Positions 7,570-10,058 of a DNA stretch of 10,058 nucleotides are shown here, in pieces (the stretch's first letter is position 1; each line of letters starts with the position of its first letter). The notes below the pieces were generated by a model. The model had not been told where the DNA came from. It saw only the letters and a program-made list of their open reading frames with translations, and ran no database searches. A program made the position numbers and the translations under genes. The DNA comes from Methanolinea sp. UBA473 (GTDB lineage Archaea > Halobacteriota > Methanomicrobia > Methanomicrobiales > Methanospirillaceae), in NCBI GenBank assembly GCA_002509495.1, contig DAEV01000086.1, forward strand, positions 1 through 10,058, in the 5' to 3' direction.

Positions 7570-7835
7570 TGACCCTTGACTTTGCGGTCCTGATTGCCGG
7601 GATCCTCATCGTAATCGTCCTGTTCTTCTTCCTAAAAGACCTGGTCAAGATTGTCATCAACTCGATCCTGGGAATCCTGATCCTGTTCGGGGTGAACTAT
7701 TTCCACCTGATGGAGCCCCTGGGCAGGCCCGACATCCCCATCAACATCATAACCGTCCTCCTCTGCATCCTGGGCGGAATCCCCGGGGCATTCCTGACGA
7801 TCATCCTCCACCTGCTGGAGATCGGGGGATTCTGA
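7569..7835 (+). CDS. BofA-family (pro-sigmaK processing inhibitor-like) membrane protein
   Basis: An 88-residue integral membrane protein with three predicted hydrophobic helices at about 5-22, 25-45 and 57-82. The segments IVINSILGILILFGVNYF and the stretch around INIITVLLCILGGIPGAF have the Asn-Gly spacing and the G-x-PG pattern of the BofA family (PF07441 by recollection). In Bacillus, BofA inhibits the intramembrane metalloprotease SpoIVFB during sporulation. Archaea do not sporulate, so the role here must differ. The start codon overlaps the tldE stop (TAATG), which places it firmly in the lonB-tldD-tldE operon and suggests a link to membrane proteolysis. The family call is good; the function is inferred. 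Without the family match it would simply be a small membrane protein. Confidence 0.82.
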   Translation: MTLDFAVLIAGILIVIVLFFFLKDLVKIVINSILGILILFGVNYFHLMEPLGRPDIPINIITVLLCILGGIPGAFLTIILHLLEIGGF

Positions 7836-8029
7836 TATTGGTGGAAATATCCCACTTTCCTGCATTTTGAAATTCCGGTGAAGGAATTCCGATGAATCAC
7901 GCGGATTTCTTCATGGGATCACAGGTATTGAGTTAAAAAATGTTTCAATTGAGGCTAAAAATGTTACAATCGACTTGGCCGATGCAGGGACGAACATCAT
8001 TAAAGTCCTAATCATTTCTTTTCAGCACG
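7836..8029. other. intergenic stretch with weak hairpins and a decayed-looking segment
   Basis: No intact gene is visible. Two weak inverted repeats follow bofA: GTGG/CCAC (7841-7855, then TTT) and GAAATTCC/GGAATTCC (7869-7890, six-base loop, one mismatch). Either could help end the lonB operon transcript, but neither is followed by a strong T tract. From about 7900 the composition becomes AT-rich. A 73-codon frame without a start codon (7882-8103) contains a 21-base repeat described separately. Confidence 0.5.
7936..7972 (+). repeat. 21-base-period imperfect direct repeat
   Basis: AAAAATGTTTCAATTG (7936-7951) and AAAAATGTTACAATCG (7957-7972) match at 14 of 16 bases with a period of exactly 21. 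In the plus frame starting at 7936 they read KNVSIEA KNVTIDL, a seven-residue repeat, so the repeat preserves frame. This looks like a piece of a once-coding sequence; see the finding on this region. Confidence 0.55.
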
Positions 8030-8259
8030 TCACGGATCCGGTACATACCGGCGGACGTCAATCTGGGCTCCACTTAGCGAAATCTTTTCGGCCATCGCCA
8101 TGATGTCGCGGGCGACTGACTCGTCCACGAAATCTTCGCCGCAATCATTGCAGATCTCTGCGGGCACCTCTTTCATCACAGGGTGAATCCTTCCCGCTCG
8201 AATGTGACGGTGGTGGTTCCGGGTCGCGTTTCTCCACCCTTTCATACTACGCACTTCAT
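8030..8259 (-). pseudogene. decayed YgiT-type zinc-finger protein
   Basis: Read leftward from ATG at 8259, the frame gives MKCVV, then TGA (8244-8242), then KGGETRPGTTTVTFEREGF, and after ACC CTG it hits TGA TGA. One base later in phase, at about 8178, the protein resumes as MKEVPAEICNDCGEDFVDE and runs to the stop at 8030. Joined, this is a complete YgiT-type (MqsA N-terminal-like) protein of about 76 residues. The TGA replaces the second Cys of the first CxxC (the partner CNDC is intact), and one base is missing near 8178. Family members normally have two CxxC pairs that bind zinc and commonly sit just after a DUF4258 or RelE/MqsR-like gene. Two separate lesions make a functional product unlikely. 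Family membership rests on recognised motif order. Confidence 0.78.
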
Positions 8260-8373
8260 GGTTTCTCGTCGTATACTGATCTTCCCAGAGATCAGGATAC
8301 GGTTCGTATGCGGTGATCACAATTATCGCTCCCTCCCTCTTTATCGTATGCTCAGACCAACATGGAGTGGTCG
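8255..8373 (-). pseudogene. truncated, frameshifted DUF4258 fragment
   Basis: Upstream of the YgiT remnant, three phases together spell a DUF4258 C-terminus: RPLHV (8373-8359), then AYDKEGG in a second phase after a TGA where the family often has a hydrophobic or Trp residue, then AIIVITAYEPYPDLWEDQY from 8329. Family members end in a ...RPLHVVV.(Y/V)D...IIVITVYEPDP..W pattern. The N-terminal half is absent; to the right the minus strand has no recognisable continuation. DUF4258 genes are commonly paired with a downstream YgiT-type gene as a likely toxin-antitoxin-like unit, which matches the order here. The gene is broken by at least two frameshifts, a stop and loss of its 5' part. Confidence 0.6.
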
Positions 8374-8374
8374 G

Positions 8375-8530
8375 CATGCAAGGCAACGTGCCTACCGGGC
8401 GACGCACCGGAAGAAGGTGCGAGAATACAACCAGCAGTATTACCGAACGAGAAAAGAGCAGAAGGCTTCACCGGCGGGACAGGCCGCGAGTGGTCGGGAG
8501 GCGGTCGCACAATTTCTCCCGGAATCTGAG
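8375..8530 (+). other. basic coding-like segment fused in frame upstream of the surface-type gene
   Basis: In the plus frame that continues into the next gene, this stretch reads RQRAYRATHRKKVREYN then QQYYRTRKEQKASPAGQ and so on to LPESE. It is strongly basic, Tyr/Arg-rich, probably helical, and GC-richer than what follows. The Tyr-Arg repeat style resembles DNA-associated or phage-type proteins with Y-R-x-x-(N/H)-R-E/K-K-V-R-E-Y motifs. It probably is a remnant of another gene joined to the 5' end of the 8531 gene. An alternative is that translation starts at the ATG at 8348 and the segment is a real N-terminus; no ribosome site or TATA box supports that. Confidence 0.35.
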
Positions 8531-9694
8531 ATGATGAACATAATTATCTCTCAAGATACACTTAAAAAAATTGGTCAGGATGAAAAATCAGCATTGATAG
8601 AAATTCCCGTATCCCATCTTTATGTAAACACCGGGTATACTAAAAAAACAGGATCTATTAGTTATTATGTCGAGAATGGCGTTGATTCTCGTGAAGGCAT
8701 TGTCTTGTTACGGATGCCTACTCAGATTTATGATAAGCTAATTGAGGAATTCAATGGGGAAAAAACTCTGTCTTTACCAACTACATACTTTTACCGGTTT
8801 TATGCAAATTTTGACGATCTAAATTCTCATGTGAAGATCGTGAATGAATCGGTTGAGATAACCCCTAGTAGCTTGTATCCCGTGCCCGGTTTACTGGAAG
8901 ACAGCAATCATTCTGCAACGATCCAGAAATCCTTAGTCGATGATTCAAGTGCCTCATCATTTTCAACTACGGATACAGATGAAAGCCTATTGACCAGAAG
9001 TGATCCAGAGGAATACTGTCAATGGGCTAGTTCCACGAGAATTTACTCAGGGAATTATAAATATTGTATCGGGCAGATTAGACCATATTCTTGGACATTG
9101 ACCGGATCCGGGGCAGATCTTTTCAGACTTTATGCTGAAAGAGAGTATAAATTTGACAACAATGAAGCTGTAGAGATAGTTGTAAGTTACCGTGATCGAA
9201 TTCGCGGTGGCGGAATTGAATTAGCTCCAACGTATTACAGAAGCGGTGCCGTTCTTCCTATTGCTCCTAGTGAATGGCTCCATTGGGAAGGTTATGTTTA
9301 CATTGATCCAAACGATCTGCCCCATGCATACGGCTATCATGTCCAACTTGCCTATTCCGGACAGTATGTTCAGATTAATTTTGAGGATATGAACACGCTG
9401 CAATGGACAAATCTTTATTTCGTTGCTGCAGCCACGCCGATATCCTCTTTCACACAACTGGATAGCTCCAGTGAGTATATTCAAATGAATGTACCCACGA
9501 CAGATACATTCAACGAATTAACATATCCGATTATCGAAGAATGGATCTGTGATATTAATGGGTATTGGGATAAACCTATTAATGTATGGACTTCCCCAGT
9601 CTTGTCTCCACCTTCGGAACAATATGTTAATATAGTAACATATTGGGACGGGTATGGGAATCTTATTGCATCAGTATCCGCCCATTATCCCTAA
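8531..9694 (+). CDS. surface-type protein of unknown function, probably 5'-truncated
   Basis: I do not recognise a named family. From the ATG at 8531 the product has 387 residues. Residues 1-110 are a mixed region ending in an aromatic-rich strand set (LPTTYFYRFYANF). Residues 120-158 form a Ser/Thr/Asp-rich linker. Residues 160-387 are rich in Tyr, Trp, Ser and Thr with alternating hydrophobic strands, as in secreted beta proteins. There are only three Cys (163, 179, 340) and two N-glycosylation sequons (N105 ES, N126 HS). This style suggests an extracellular domain, yet no signal peptide or membrane helix is present. The open frame extends upstream to 8183, but that part is antisense to the YgiT/DUF4258 remnants or is the basic segment. 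AT content and codon use (AAT, GAT, TTA, ATA) differ sharply from the core genes. No TATA box or ribosome site precedes 8531, so it may be an unexpressed remnant. Confidence 0.6.
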   Translation: MMNIIISQDTLKKIGQDEKSALIEIPVSHLYVNTGYTKKTGSISYYVENGVDSREGIVLLRMPTQIYDKLIEEFNGEKTLSLPTTYFYRFYANFDDLNSHVKIVNESVEITPSSLYPVPGLLEDSNHSATIQKSLVDDSSASSFSTTDTDESLLTRSDPEEYCQWASSTRIYSGNYKYCIGQIRPYSWTLTGSGADLFRLYAEREYKFDNNEAVEIVVSYRDRIRGGGIELAPTYYRSGAVLPIAPSEWLHWEGYVYIDPNDLPHAYGYHVQLAYSGQYVQINFEDMNTLQWTNLYFVAAATPISSFTQLDSSSEYIQMNVPTTDTFNELTYPIIEEWICDINGYWDKPINVWTSPVLSPPSEQYVNIVTYWDGYGNLIASVSAHYP

Positions 9695-9725
9695 TTTTTT
9701 TATATGAAAAATTAAGAATTTTCAT
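9695..9725 (+). terminator. T tract and hairpin after the surface-type gene
   Basis: Seven Ts (9695-9701) directly follow the stop codon, fitting an archaeal T-tract terminator. Then ATGAAAAATT (9704-9713) pairs with AATTTTCAT (9717-9725) with one bulged A and a three-base loop. Confidence 0.55.
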
Positions 9726-9754
9726 GTCAGGAATAAATGCACCCCAGATGAGGA

Positions 9755-9762
9755 TTTATATT
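9755..9762 (+). promoter_or_regulatory. TATA box of the 9788 gene
   Basis: TTTATATT lies 26-33 bases before the ATG at 9788 and follows a GAGGA that could serve as a BRE-like purine stretch. The spacing predicts a transcript starting at or just before the start codon, so probably leaderless. Confidence 0.5.
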
Positions 9763-9787
9763 GAGGGAAAAGAGAACTAACGGCCAT

Positions 9788-10058
9788 ATGAAAAAATCTG
9801 ATCTTAACACTGCGATCGTTGCTGTGATATTTACCATAGTCCTAGGAACTCTTTTCTGTTTTTTCTATTTCGGGGGCTTCATTCAGCCCGCTGGCAGGAT
9901 GGAAAATGGTTTAATAATTAAGAACACTTCCTCTCAAGCCCCCTTTGTCATCGATGCAGCGTTTTCGATCTCGGAAGCCAACATCAGCATCATCGATTAC
10001 AAGCCGGTCGCCCATGTTACCTATGAAGATTTTAAAAAATACCCAGAACTCGAGAGAT
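9788..10058 (+). CDS. membrane-anchored protein of unknown function (3' end outside window)
   Basis: An open frame from ATG at 9788 runs to the window edge, giving 90 visible residues. MKKSDLN is followed by a hydrophobic segment at about 8-32 (including IVAVIFTIVLGTLFCFFYF), either a signal anchor or an uncleaved signal peptide. The rest, with IIKNTSSQAPFVIDAAFSIS and HVTYEDFKKYPELE, would lie outside the cell. The YEDFKKYPEL segment resembles an element seen in several methanogen exported proteins, but I cannot name the family. A good TATA box at the leaderless distance and an undisturbed frame suggest a live gene, in contrast to the gene before it. AT-rich codon use matches the accessory region. 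Confidence 0.65.
   Translation, partial: MKKSDLNTAIVAVIFTIVLGTLFCFFYFGGFIQPAGRMENGLIIKNTSSQAPFVIDAAFSISEANISIIDYKPVAHVTYEDFKKYPELER

Noticed and set aside
7936..7972. CRISPR-like or iteron-like repeat
   Set aside because: Only two units, 21-base period, no spacers or further copies, and the repeat keeps a reading frame, which fits a coding remnant better.
8242..8244. Selenocysteine (or other recoding) at the TGA in place of a zinc-finger Cys
   Set aside because: A TGA at a Cys position invites this idea, but the same gene also has a one-base deletion near 8178 and its neighbour is broken too. Simple decay explains all lesions; no selenocysteine-insertion-like stem-loop was recognised.
8183..8530. 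A 503-residue protein starting at 8183
   Set aside because: The first ~55 codons are exactly antisense to the recognisable YgiT and DUF4258 remnants, and the next part is a basic segment of different style and composition. The open frame is fortuitous or a product of recombination.

Overview
The window looks like a chromosomal segment of a methanogenic archaeon, most likely of the order Methanomicrobiales. This rests on an archaeal gene set (Nob1, GfcR-type PyrE-like regulator, short archaeal PRPP synthetase, RtcA, membrane-anchored LonB), on high-GC codon use in the core genes, and on archaeal-style TATA elements at the spacing expected for leaderless transcripts. The order-level placement is recognition from gene content and protein style, not a search result.

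Left part, minus strand (59-2957): a tightly packed operon read right to left as prs, rtcA, nob1, gfcR. prs and rtcA overlap by 10 bases, rtcA and nob1 by 17 bases, and nob1 and gfcR are 22 bases apart. Prs makes PRPP, RtcA cyclises RNA 3'-phosphates, Nob1 cuts the 3' end of 16S rRNA precursors, and GfcR is a helix-turn-helix plus phosphoribosyltransferase-fold regulator that may sense PRPP. A short AT-rich divergent promoter region (2958-3042) with two small palindromes separates this operon from the next.

Middle part, plus strand (3043-7835): lonB, tldD, tldE (pmbA) and a bofA-like gene, also tightly packed. It reads as a protein-processing operon: a membrane-anchored ATP-dependent protease, a TldD/TldE metallopeptidase pair, and a three-helix membrane protein of the family that in Bacillus restrains an intramembrane protease.

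Right part (7836-10058): base composition drops and gene order breaks down. It holds a non-coding or decayed stretch with a 21-base in-frame repeat, a decayed two-gene module (DUF4258 fragment plus YgiT-type zinc-finger gene with an in-frame TGA and a one-base deletion) on the minus strand, a foreign-looking basic segment, a surface-type protein of unknown function that seems to have lost its signal peptide, and the start of a membrane-anchored protein that runs off the window. I see no tRNA, rRNA, CRISPR array or intact mobile element. I found no convincing new multi-gene system. The most informative unusual features are the decayed DUF4258-YgiT pair and its junction with the surface-type gene.
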